A stretch of 64,000 nt of DNA, taken from Roseiarcus sp050012775 (GTDB lineage Bacteria > Pseudomonadota > Alphaproteobacteria > Rhizobiales > Beijerinckiaceae). The notes under the pieces were generated by a model, which was not told the DNA's origin, searched no databases, and worked only from the letters and a program-made list of their open reading frames with translations. The translations under genes were made by a program, and so were the position numbers. Numbering within the stretch: position 1 is the stretch's first letter; each line of letters begins with the position of its first letter. This document shows positions 14,336 through 21,370 of this stretch, piece by piece. The stretch covers positions 1 to 64,000 of the forward strand of contig JBEKGN010000024.1 in the NCBI GenBank assembly GCA_050012775.1, written 5' to 3'.

Positions 14336-15952
14336 ATGCAGGATAACTCGGTCGCCGTCGAGCCGGGACCGGCCGGCAGCCGCCTGCGCTTCGCACCCCG
14401 CTTCAACGTCGCCGCGGCCTTTATCGATCGTCACCTGGCCGAAGGCCGCGGCGCGAAAATCGTCATCCGCACCGCCGCGGAGGAGGTGAGCTACGCCGCG
14501 CTGGCCGAACGCGTCGCGAGATGCGGCAATGCGCTGCTCGGCCTCGGCATACCGCGCGGGGGCCGGCTCCTGATGGTGGTGCTCGACGGGCCGGCGTTCT
14601 TCTATCTGTTCTGGGGCGCGATCAAGGCCGGGATCGTCCCGGCGCCGCTCAACACCCTGCTGCGCGCTGCCGACTACGCCTACCTGATCGAGGATTCGGC
14701 GTGTGCGGGCATTGCCTTCTCGCCCGAACTGGCGGCCGAGATCGAGCCCGCGCTCGACCAGGCGCGCCATCGCCCGCCTGTCGCGCTCCGCACCGCGGGC
14801 GAAGGGCTTGCGTTGCCGGCGGTCATGGGCGAGGCGGCTTCTGTGCTCGAACCGGCGGCGGCGAAATCCGAGGACGATTGCTACTGGCTCTATTCCTCCG
14901 GCTCGACCGGCCGGCCGAAGGGCGCCGTGCATTCGCACCGCACCCTGGCGCTGACCAGCCAGCATTACGCCGTGGAAACGCTTGGCGCCGTGGCCGATGA
15001 CGTGTTCTTCTCGGCGGCCAAGCTGTTCTTCTCCTACGGCCTGGGCAACGCGATGAGCTTCCCGCTGTGGACCGGCGGCACGTCGGTGCTGACGCCGGAC
15101 CGGCCGACGGCGGAAAGCGCCTTCGCCGCCATTGAACGCTTCCGCCCGACCTTGTTCTTCGGCGTGCCGACCCTCTTTGCCCGCCAGATCGCCGAACTGC
15201 CGCAGCGGCGCCCGGATCTTTCCTCGGTGCGCTGCTGCGTGTCGGCCGGCGAGGCGCTGCCGGCGCATATTCTCGAAACCTGGCGCCAGCTCACCGGGAT
15301 CGAAATCCTCGACGGCATCGGCTCGACCGAGGCGGGCCACGTGTACATCGCGAATCGCCCGGGCGACGTGACGCCGGGCACGAGCGGCCGGCCCGTGTCG
15401 GGCTATGAACTGAAGGTGGTCGACGACGAAGGCGCCGAACTGCCGCGGGGCGCGCCGGGACGCCTGTTGCTGCGCGGCGAATCGATCGCCAAATACTACT
15501 GGCGCAATCCGAAGCCGACAGTGGTCGATGGCTGGTTCGACACCGGCGACATCTATCGTGTCAACGCGGACGGCACCTACTCCTACAGCGGCCGCGGTGG
15601 CGACATGCTGAAAGTGGGCGGCATCTGGTGTTCGCCGATCGAGATCGAGGCGGCGCTGATCGAGCATCCGGAGGTGCTGGAAGCGGCGGTGGTCGGCCGC
15701 GAGGACGCGGACGGGCTGGTCAAGCCCGAGGCATGGATCGTGCGTAAGCGGTCGGAGCGCGAAATTCCCAATGGGATCGAGGCGGATCTGGTGCGCCACT
15801 GCAAGGCGCGGCTTGCTCCCTACAAGTACCCGCGCTGGGTGCGCTTCGTGCCGGAACTGCCGAAAACCGCGACGGGCAAAATCCAGCGGTTCGTCCTGCG
15901 CCAGCGGCTCGTGGCGGCGTCAGGCGCCGAGCAGCCGCTGGCGCCCGGTTGA
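14336..15952 (+). CDS. hbaA: 4-hydroxybenzoate/benzoate-CoA ligase (AMP-forming)
   Basis: ANL-superfamily acyl-CoA ligase, 538 residues, activating an aromatic acid with ATP and CoA. Motifs: YSSGSTGRPKGAVHSHRTL near residue 185 for the P-loop, SAAKLFFSYGLGNAMSFPLW typical of benzoate-CoA ligases, DGIGSTEAGHVYI, YSYSGRGGDMLKVGGIW and the catalytic lysine in PKTATGKIQRF. ATG 14336 follows AGGGGAAAGTG. Immediately upstream of hcrCAB (26 bp), which makes 4-hydroxybenzoate the most likely substrate. It differs clearly from the benzoate-CoA ligase at 36629. The TATGKIQR lysine is the kind of site reversibly acetylated in R. palustris HbaA and BadA. Confidence 0.87.
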   Translation: MQDNSVAVEPGPAGSRLRFAPRFNVAAAFIDRHLAEGRGAKIVIRTAAEEVSYAALAERVARCGNALLGLGIPRGGRLLMVVLDGPAFFYLFWGAIKAGIVPAPLNTLLRAADYAYLIEDSACAGIAFSPELAAEIEPALDQARHRPPVALRTAGEGLALPAVMGEAASVLEPAAAKSEDDCYWLYSSGSTGRPKGAVHSHRTLALTSQHYAVETLGAVADDVFFSAAKLFFSYGLGNAMSFPLWTGGTSVLTPDRPTAESAFAAIERFRPTLFFGVPTLFARQIAELPQRRPDLSSVRCCVSAGEALPAHILETWRQLTGIEILDGIGSTEAGHVYIANRPGDVTPGTSGRPVSGYELKVVDDEGAELPRGAPGRLLLRGESIAKYYWRNPKPTVVDGWFDTGDIYRVNADGTYSYSGRGGDMLKVGGIWCSPIEIEAALIEHPEVLEAAVVGREDADGLVKPEAWIVRKRSEREIPNGIEADLVRHCKARLAPYKYPRWVRFVPELPKTATGKIQRFVLRQRLVAASGAEQPLAPG

Positions 15953-15978
15953 TATGGAAATCCTGTGGGAGGCGGCTG

Positions 15979-16449
15979 ATGAAATCGATACTGACCCTGA
16001 CCGTAAACGGCCGTGCGCGCGAGGAAATGGCGCCCGACGGCATGCTGCTGCTGGACTTCCTTCGCGAGAAGCTGGGGCTGACCGGCTCCAAGCAGGGCTG
16101 CGACGGCGGCGAATGCGGCGCCTGCACCGTGCTGGTGGACGACCAGCCGCGCCTGGCCTGCTCCACTCTGGCGGTGCAAATGCAGGGCCGGCGGGTCGAG
16201 ACCATCGAGGGCCTGGCGAAGGGCGGCCATATGAGCCGGCTGCAACAGCAGTTCCACGAGAAGCTGGGCGCCCAATGCGGCTTCTGCACCCCGGGCATGA
16301 TCATGGCGGCCGAGGCGCTGTTGCGCCGCGATCCCGATCCCAGCCGCGATGCAATCAAGGCGGCGCTGGCCGGCAATCTGTGCCGTTGCACCGGCTACGT
16401 GAAGATCATCGAATCGGTCGAGGCGGCGGCTCACGAGGCGGCGCGATGA
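15979..16449 (+). CDS. hcrC: 4-hydroxybenzoyl-CoA reductase, 2x[2Fe-2S] subunit
   Basis: Small subunit (156 residues) of the molybdenum enzyme that removes the 4-hydroxyl of 4-hydroxybenzoyl-CoA to give benzoyl-CoA. The plant-type [2Fe-2S] site is GCDGGECGACTVL...LAC near residues 41-63, and the second cluster domain has CGFCTPGM and LCRCTGY near 101 and 138. Start ATG 15979 is used because it aligns with family starts. Its stop overlaps the hcrA start (ATGA). By my count 16 of 18 leucine codons are CTG and none CTC, unlike the lig and box genes. Confidence 0.93.
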   Translation: MKSILTLTVNGRAREEMAPDGMLLLDFLREKLGLTGSKQGCDGGECGACTVLVDDQPRLACSTLAVQMQGRRVETIEGLAKGGHMSRLQQQFHEKLGAQCGFCTPGMIMAAEALLRRDPDPSRDAIKAALAGNLCRCTGYVKIIESVEAAAHEAAR

Positions 16450-18764
16450 GCATCCACATGCTGAAGAAAAAGGGCATCGGTTCGGTGGGCGTACGCACGC
16501 CCCTGATCGACGGCGTCGAAAAAGTCACCGGCAAGGCTAAATATACCGCCGATCTGCCCGCGCCCGGGGCGCTGTGCGGCCGGTTGCTGCGCTCGCCGCT
16601 GCCGCATGCCCGCATCCTGTCGATCGACACCTCGCTCGCCGAGGCCCTGGAGGGCGTGGCCGCGGTGTGCACCGGCGCCGACTGCAAGACGCCGTTCGGC
16701 GTGCTGCCGATCTCCGAGAACGAATTTCCGTTGGCCCGCGAAAAGGTGCGTTATCGCGGCGACCCGGTGGCGGCCGTGGCGGCGATCGACGAGGCCACCG
16801 CCGCCAAGGCCGTCAAGCTGATCCGTGTCGAATATGAAAAACTGCCGGCCTATTTCGAGGCCCGCAAGGCGATGGCGCCCGGCGCCGAAACCATCCACGC
16901 GGAAAAGCCCAACAACATTCTGCGCGAGGTCCATAACGAGTTCGGCGACGCCGCGGCCGGATTCCAGGCGGCCGATCTGGTGCGGGAGAAAACCTATCAT
17001 TTCGCCGAGGTCAACCACGCCCATATCGAGCCCAACGCCACCCTCGCCGAATACGATCCCGAACGCCGCCACCTGACCCTCCACACCACCACCCAGGTTC
17101 CCTATTACGTCCTCCTCAATGTGGCGAAATGCCTGGAAATCGAGGAGGCGCATGTCCGGGTGGTCAAGCCCTTCGTGGGCGGCGGCTTCGGGGCGCGCAC
17201 CGAGTGCCTGCACTTCGAGATCATCGCCGCTCTGCTGGCCCGCAAGGCCGGCGGCGCGGTGCGGTTGCTGCAGACCCGGGAAGAAACCTTCCTCGCCCAT
17301 CGCGGCCGCCCCGAGACCGACGTGACGATCAAGCTGGGCATGACCAAGGACGGCAAGCTGACCGCCTGCCACCTTCAGGCCACGCAGCGCGGCGGCGCCT
17401 ATGCGAGCTACGGCATCATCAGCATCCTCTACACGGGCGCGCTCCTGCACGGGATCTACGACCTCCCGGCGATCAAGCACGACGGCTGGCGAGTCTACAC
17501 CAATACCCCGCCCTGCGGCGCCCAGCGCGGCCACGGCACCGTCGATGCGCGCGCCGCGTTCGAGGCGCTGATGAACGAGATGGCGGCCGAACTCGGCCTC
17601 GATCCCTTCGCCGTTCGCCGGATCAACCTGCTGCGCACAATCCCTCACATTACCGCCTATGCGCAGAGGGTGATGAGTTACGGGCTGCCCGAGTGCCTGG
17701 ACAAGGTGATGAGGGCCTCGGGCTGGGCCGAACGACGCGGCAAGATGCCAAAGGGTCGCGGCCTCGGCCTAGCCTGCTCGCACTTCGTTTCCGGCACCAC
17801 GACGCCCAAGCACTGGACAGGCGAGCCGCACGCCACCGTCAACCTCAGGGTGGATTTCGACGGCGGCCTCACCGTGCTGACCGGCGCCGCCGATATCGGC
17901 CAGGGTTCCAGCACGATGGCGGCGCAGATGGTGGCCGAGGTGCTGGGGGTGGACTGGAACCGCCTCCGGGTGATTTCCGCCGATAGCGCGCTTACCCCCA
18001 AGGACAACGGTTCCTATTCCTCGCGGGTGACCTTCATGGTTGGCAACGCCGCTGTCGAGGCCGCCACCGAACTGAAGCGCATCCTGGTTGCGGCGGCGGC
18101 CAAGAAGCTGGACGCCAACCCCGAGAACGTCGAATGCGAGGGCGAAATCTTTCGGGTCGCGGGCCAGGACCCCGGCCTGCCGTTCTCCGAGGTGGTCAAG
18201 GCGGCGCTGATCGACACCGGCCCGATCACCGTCAAGGGCACCTTCACCAGCCCGCCGGAATTCATGGGCGACAAGGCGGTCAGGGGCAGCGCCATCGGCG
18301 CCACCATGGGCTTCTGCTACGCCGCCCAGGTGGTCGAATGCTCGGTCGACGAAGTCACGGGCAAAGTCACCGCCCATAAGGTGTGGGTGGCGGTGGATGT
18401 CGGGCGCGCCATCAATCCGCTAGCGGTGGAAGGTCAGATCCAAGGCGGCGTGTGGATGGGCATGGGCCAGGCGATGTCGGAGGAAACCCGCTTCGACCAG
18501 GGCCGCATGATGCACGCCAACATGCTGGACTATCGCGTGCCGACGATGGCGGAAAGCCCGGACATCGAGGTGTTCATCGTCGAGAGCATCGACCCGAACG
18601 GCCCATTCGGCGCCAAGGAGGCCAGCGAAGGCATGCTGGCCGGCTTCCTGCCGGCGGTGATGGATGCGGTCCACGAGGCGGCGGGCGTTCGCCCCGACGC
18701 CCTGCCGCTGACTCCCGACCGCATCGCCGAGTTGCTGGACGCCAGGGAAGGAGTCCAGTCATGA
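16446..18764 (+). CDS. hcrA: 4-hydroxybenzoyl-CoA reductase, molybdopterin subunit
   Basis: Catalytic subunit, 772 residues, xanthine-oxidase family. The N-terminal region DGVEKVTGKAKYTADLPAPG is the family entry domain. The Mo cofactor region includes KPFVGGGFGARTECLHFEI, AQRGHGTVDARAAFEALMNEM, TGAADIGQGSSTMAAQMVAE and AINPLAVEGQIQGGVWMGMG. The C-terminal FGAKEASEGMLAGFLPAVMD carries the conserved glutamate. It starts inside the hcrC stop and its own stop overlaps the hcrB start (ATGA), so the three subunits are translationally coupled. It needs a molybdopterin cytosine dinucleotide cofactor; moaD and moaE occur at 52 kb. Confidence 0.93.
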   Translation: MSIHMLKKKGIGSVGVRTPLIDGVEKVTGKAKYTADLPAPGALCGRLLRSPLPHARILSIDTSLAEALEGVAAVCTGADCKTPFGVLPISENEFPLAREKVRYRGDPVAAVAAIDEATAAKAVKLIRVEYEKLPAYFEARKAMAPGAETIHAEKPNNILREVHNEFGDAAAGFQAADLVREKTYHFAEVNHAHIEPNATLAEYDPERRHLTLHTTTQVPYYVLLNVAKCLEIEEAHVRVVKPFVGGGFGARTECLHFEIIAALLARKAGGAVRLLQTREETFLAHRGRPETDVTIKLGMTKDGKLTACHLQATQRGGAYASYGIISILYTGALLHGIYDLPAIKHDGWRVYTNTPPCGAQRGHGTVDARAAFEALMNEMAAELGLDPFAVRRINLLRTIPHITAYAQRVMSYGLPECLDKVMRASGWAERRGKMPKGRGLGLACSHFVSGTTTPKHWTGEPHATVNLRVDFDGGLTVLTGAADIGQGSSTMAAQMVAEVLGVDWNRLRVISADSALTPKDNGSYSSRVTFMVGNAAVEAATELKRILVAAAAKKLDANPENVECEGEIFRVAGQDPGLPFSEVVKAALIDTGPITVKGTFTSPPEFMGDKAVRGSAIGATMGFCYAAQVVECSVDEVTGKVTAHKVWVAVDVGRAINPLAVEGQIQGGVWMGMGQAMSEETRFDQGRMMHANMLDYRVPTMAESPDIEVFIVESIDPNGPFGAKEASEGMLAGFLPAVMDAVHEAAGVRPDALPLTPDRIAELLDAREGVQS

Positions 18765-19735
18765 ACCTGATGCCGGATTTCCGCTGTCACCGTCCGGCCA
18801 CCCTCGAGGAGGCGGTGCGGCTCAAGGCCGCCTCGGCGGGGACGCGCTTCGTCGCCGGCGGCACCGATCTGCTGGTCAATCTGCGCCGCGGCCTGGACGA
18901 GCCGTCCGACCTGATCGACCTGACCGCCGTCGCCGATCTGGCCGCCATCCGCCGCGAAGGGGACTCGCTGTGGTTGGGCGCGGGAGCGGTTCTGGCCGAT
19001 CTCGCCCGCCATCCCGAAGTCCTCGCCTTCTATCCGGCCGTCGCCGAGGCGGCGCTGGCGGTGGCCGGCCCCACCCACCGCGCGGCGGCGACTCTGGGCG
19101 GCAATCTTTGCCAGGACACCCGCTGCATCTTCTACAACCAGAGCGAATGGTGGCGCGAGGCCAACGATTATTGTCTGAAGCACAAGGGCGATAAATGCCA
19201 CGTCGTGCCCAAGAGCGACCGCTGCTACGCCACCTATCACGGCGACATCGCGCCGGTGCTGATGGTGCTGGACGCCGAGGCGGTGGTGGCTGGGCCGGAC
19301 GGCGTCCGCCGCGTAAAAATGACCGAGTTCTACCGCGAGGACGGCGGCGCCCATTTGACTCTCGCCGCGGGCGAAGCGCTGGCGGCGGTGGCGCTGCCGC
19401 CGCAGGGCGGCCGGCGCGCCGCCTATGCCAAGGCGCGCATCCGCGACGCCATCGACTTTCCCCTGGCCGGGGTGGCGGTGGCGCTCAAGCGCGACGGCGA
19501 CGTTATCGGCGAGCTCAAGGTGGCGATCACCGGCACCAATTCGGCGCCGCTGGCCATCTCCACCGACGAGCTGACCGGGCGGGCGTGGGACGGCGCCGCC
19601 GCCGCCATCCTCGCCAAGAACCTGCGCAAGAAGGCCAACGTGCTGCGCACCACGGTGATTGGGGCGATTTACCGCCGGCGGGCGATGCAGGGTCTGGCCC
19701 GGCGGCTGGTGGATACGTTGTGGGATCGGGGATGA
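18761..19735 (+). CDS. hcrB: 4-hydroxybenzoyl-CoA reductase, FAD/[4Fe-4S] subunit
   Basis: Medium subunit, 324 residues. The FAD site is visible as AGGTDLLVNLRRGL near residue 30 and GPTHRAAATLGGNLCQDTRC near 105. The feature that separates this enzyme from ordinary xanthine-oxidase relatives is the cysteine-rich insert: Cys122, Cys138, Cys146 and Cys155 in TRCIFYNQSEWW, NDYCLKHKGDKC and SDRCYATYHG. These carry the extra [4Fe-4S] cluster of 4-hydroxybenzoyl-CoA reductase, which helps deliver low-potential electrons inward. The insert makes the assignment specific rather than a generic CO/xanthine dehydrogenase family call. Confidence 0.94.
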   Translation: MNLMPDFRCHRPATLEEAVRLKAASAGTRFVAGGTDLLVNLRRGLDEPSDLIDLTAVADLAAIRREGDSLWLGAGAVLADLARHPEVLAFYPAVAEAALAVAGPTHRAAATLGGNLCQDTRCIFYNQSEWWREANDYCLKHKGDKCHVVPKSDRCYATYHGDIAPVLMVLDAEAVVAGPDGVRRVKMTEFYREDGGAHLTLAAGEALAAVALPPQGGRRAAYAKARIRDAIDFPLAGVAVALKRDGDVIGELKVAITGTNSAPLAISTDELTGRAWDGAAAAILAKNLRKKANVLRTTVIGAIYRRRAMQGLARRLVDTLWDRG

Positions 19736-19808
19736 CGGCGCGTCTGGCTGGCGCGCCGGCCGAGGCCGCGGCACGACGGCGATATGAAGCGAAAGGCTGA
19801 CAATTCCC

Positions 19809-20306
19809 ATGCAAACCCACATCGCCCGTTCGTTGCACGACGAACATATGGCCACCTTGGCGCTGCTCGCGCGGCTGGAGGCGCTCCTCGGCCGGCACGG
19901 CCCTGCCATGGCGCCCGATGCCGCGGCGGCGCCAGTGGCGGCGCTTCTGCGCGAGTTGGCGCGCGCCGTGGCGTTGGAACTCGGGCCGCATTTCACCTTC
20001 GAGGAATCCCACCTGTTTCCGCTCCTGGCCGATTCCGGGGCGCAGGAGATGGCGGCGCTGCTGACGGAGGAGCACGCCCAACTGCTGCCGTGCGCGCAAC
20101 GGCTCGCCGAACTCGCGCGGCAGGGACAGGCGCAGGGCTTCGGCGCCGCGCGCTGGGCGGAGTTCCATGCCCTCGGAGCGGCGCTCGCCGGGGCGCTCGC
20201 CGCGCATGTGGAGAAGGAAGAGATGGGCCTGCTGCCGGCGCTCGAAGCGCTGCTCGATGCCGAGACGGACGGCAGATTCGCGATGGAATACGCGGCGTTG
20301 CGCTGA
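19809..20306 (+). CDS. Hemerythrin HHE-domain protein
   Basis: 165-residue four-helix protein with the diiron or O2-binding ligand set of hemerythrins. His is in SLHDEHMATL, the HxxxE pair in LGPHFTFEESHLFPLL, His in TEEHAQLLP, and HVEKEEMGLLPALE near the C-terminus. It follows hcrB by 73 bp on the same strand and precedes the tandem GNAT by 34 bp. A role in oxygen or NO handling around the oxygen-sensitive reductase is inference from position; the family also includes iron-sensing proteins. Confidence 0.8.
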   Translation: MQTHIARSLHDEHMATLALLARLEALLGRHGPAMAPDAAAAPVAALLRELARAVALELGPHFTFEESHLFPLLADSGAQEMAALLTEEHAQLLPCAQRLAELARQGQAQGFGAARWAEFHALGAALAGALAAHVEKEEMGLLPALEALLDAETDGRFAMEYAALR

Positions 20307-20340
20307 ACGCAATATGCCGCCGACAGGAAGGGGACGTGAG

Positions 20341-21336
20341 ATGACCGACAACCCAACCGCGGGCGATACCGCGGCCGCCCAGGCGAACTTGGCGCATATC
20401 CGTTCGCTCGAACGCAACGACCTCGATGCCGTCGTCGCGGTCGATCAGAATCTGTCGGGGCGCAGCCGGCGCGGCTTTTTCACCCGCCGGCTCGATCACG
20501 CAACGCGCGATCCGGCCGCCTTCGTCGGGCTCGCCGCCGAGCGCGACGGCCGCTTCGCCGGTTTCGTCTTCGCACGCATCGAGGAAGGGGAGTTTGGCGC
20601 CGCCACGCGGGAGGCCTCGCTCGACGCGATCGGCGTCGATCTCGCGCTCGCCGGCAGGCACGGCGTGGGCCGCGCGCTGCTCGACCGCCTGGCTGCGGAG
20701 TTACGCGCCCGTGGGATCGACGAGCTCGCGACCCAGGTCGATTGGACGGACCACCGACTGATCGGCTTCTTCTCCGGCGCCGGCTTCGTCCTGGCGCCGC
20801 GCGTCGTGCTGGAGCGCGGAGCGGGCGACCCGGTGCCGGGGGGCGATGCGCAGGAGGAGCCGGCGGAGGACCAGACGTTCAAGTCGCCGCCGCCCGACCC
20901 CTTGCGGGTGCGCTCGATGGCGCGTGAGGATCTGCCGGCGCTCGTGGCGATCGACCGGCGCATCACGGGGCGGGACCGCCCCGCCTATTACGCCCGCAAG
21001 CTGGAAGAGGTCTTCAGCGAATCCGGGGTGCGGATGTCGCTGGTGGCCGAGATCGACCAACATCCGGCCGGCTTCATCATGGCGCGGGTGGATTTTGGCG
21101 AGTTCGGGCACACCGAGCCCGAAGCGGTGATGGACACGATCGGCGTCGATCCGCGGCACGAGCACGAAGGGGTGGCGACGGCGCTGCTGTCGCAGCTCAC
21201 GGCCAACCTCGGGGCGCTGCGCGCCGAATCGCTACGGACCGAGGTGAGCTGGAACAGGTTCGACCTATTGAGCTTCCTCGATCGGACGGGGTTCCGTCCG
21301 CACCGTCGGCTCGCCCTGCGGCTCAGCCTGAACTGA
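20341..21336 (+). CDS. Tandem two-domain GNAT acetyltransferase
   Basis: 331 residues made of two GNAT domains. Domain 1 spans about residues 18-165, with the CoA motif AGRHGVGRALLDRL. Domain 2 spans about 190-331, with HEHEGVATALLSQL. They are joined by a charged linker near residues 165-188. Both halves resemble each other and the single-domain GNAT at 13660-14130, so the three domains look like products of duplication. ATG 20341 follows GAAGGGGACGTGAG. Lying between the 4-hydroxybenzoyl-CoA reductase genes and an acyl-CoA synthetase, it could acylate lysines on CoA ligases or modify a small aromatic amine. No substrate can be read from the sequence. Confidence 0.78.
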   Translation: MTDNPTAGDTAAAQANLAHIRSLERNDLDAVVAVDQNLSGRSRRGFFTRRLDHATRDPAAFVGLAAERDGRFAGFVFARIEEGEFGAATREASLDAIGVDLALAGRHGVGRALLDRLAAELRARGIDELATQVDWTDHRLIGFFSGAGFVLAPRVVLERGAGDPVPGGDAQEEPAEDQTFKSPPPDPLRVRSMAREDLPALVAIDRRITGRDRPAYYARKLEEVFSESGVRMSLVAEIDQHPAGFIMARVDFGEFGHTEPEAVMDTIGVDPRHEHEGVATALLSQLTANLGALRAESLRTEVSWNRFDLLSFLDRTGFRPHRRLALRLSLN

Positions 21337-21370
21337 GATTGGCGGACACAACAATCAGGAGGGAAACGTC

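Noticed and set aside
12928..14346. Long plus-strand frame across rrf2 and GNAT
   Set aside because: Beyond its first 70 codons it is purely antisense to two well-supported genes. Only the start with its ribosome binding site is kept as an observation.
13664..15799. Very long minus-strand open frame (about 711 codons)
   Set aside because: It is antisense to the CoA ligase and runs through the GNAT gene in another frame. The translation is Arg/His-rich with no domain, as expected for a shadow in GC-rich DNA.
16446..19735. hcr genes as xanthine or CO dehydrogenase
   Set aside because: The medium subunit carries the Cys122/138/146/155 insert for an extra [4Fe-4S] cluster, and a 4-hydroxybenzoate-type ligase precedes the genes; both point to 4-hydroxybenzoyl-CoA reductase.
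18530..20356. 608-codon minus-strand frame
   Set aside because: Antisense to hcrA, hcrB and the hemerythrin gene, low-complexity translation and no family resemblance.
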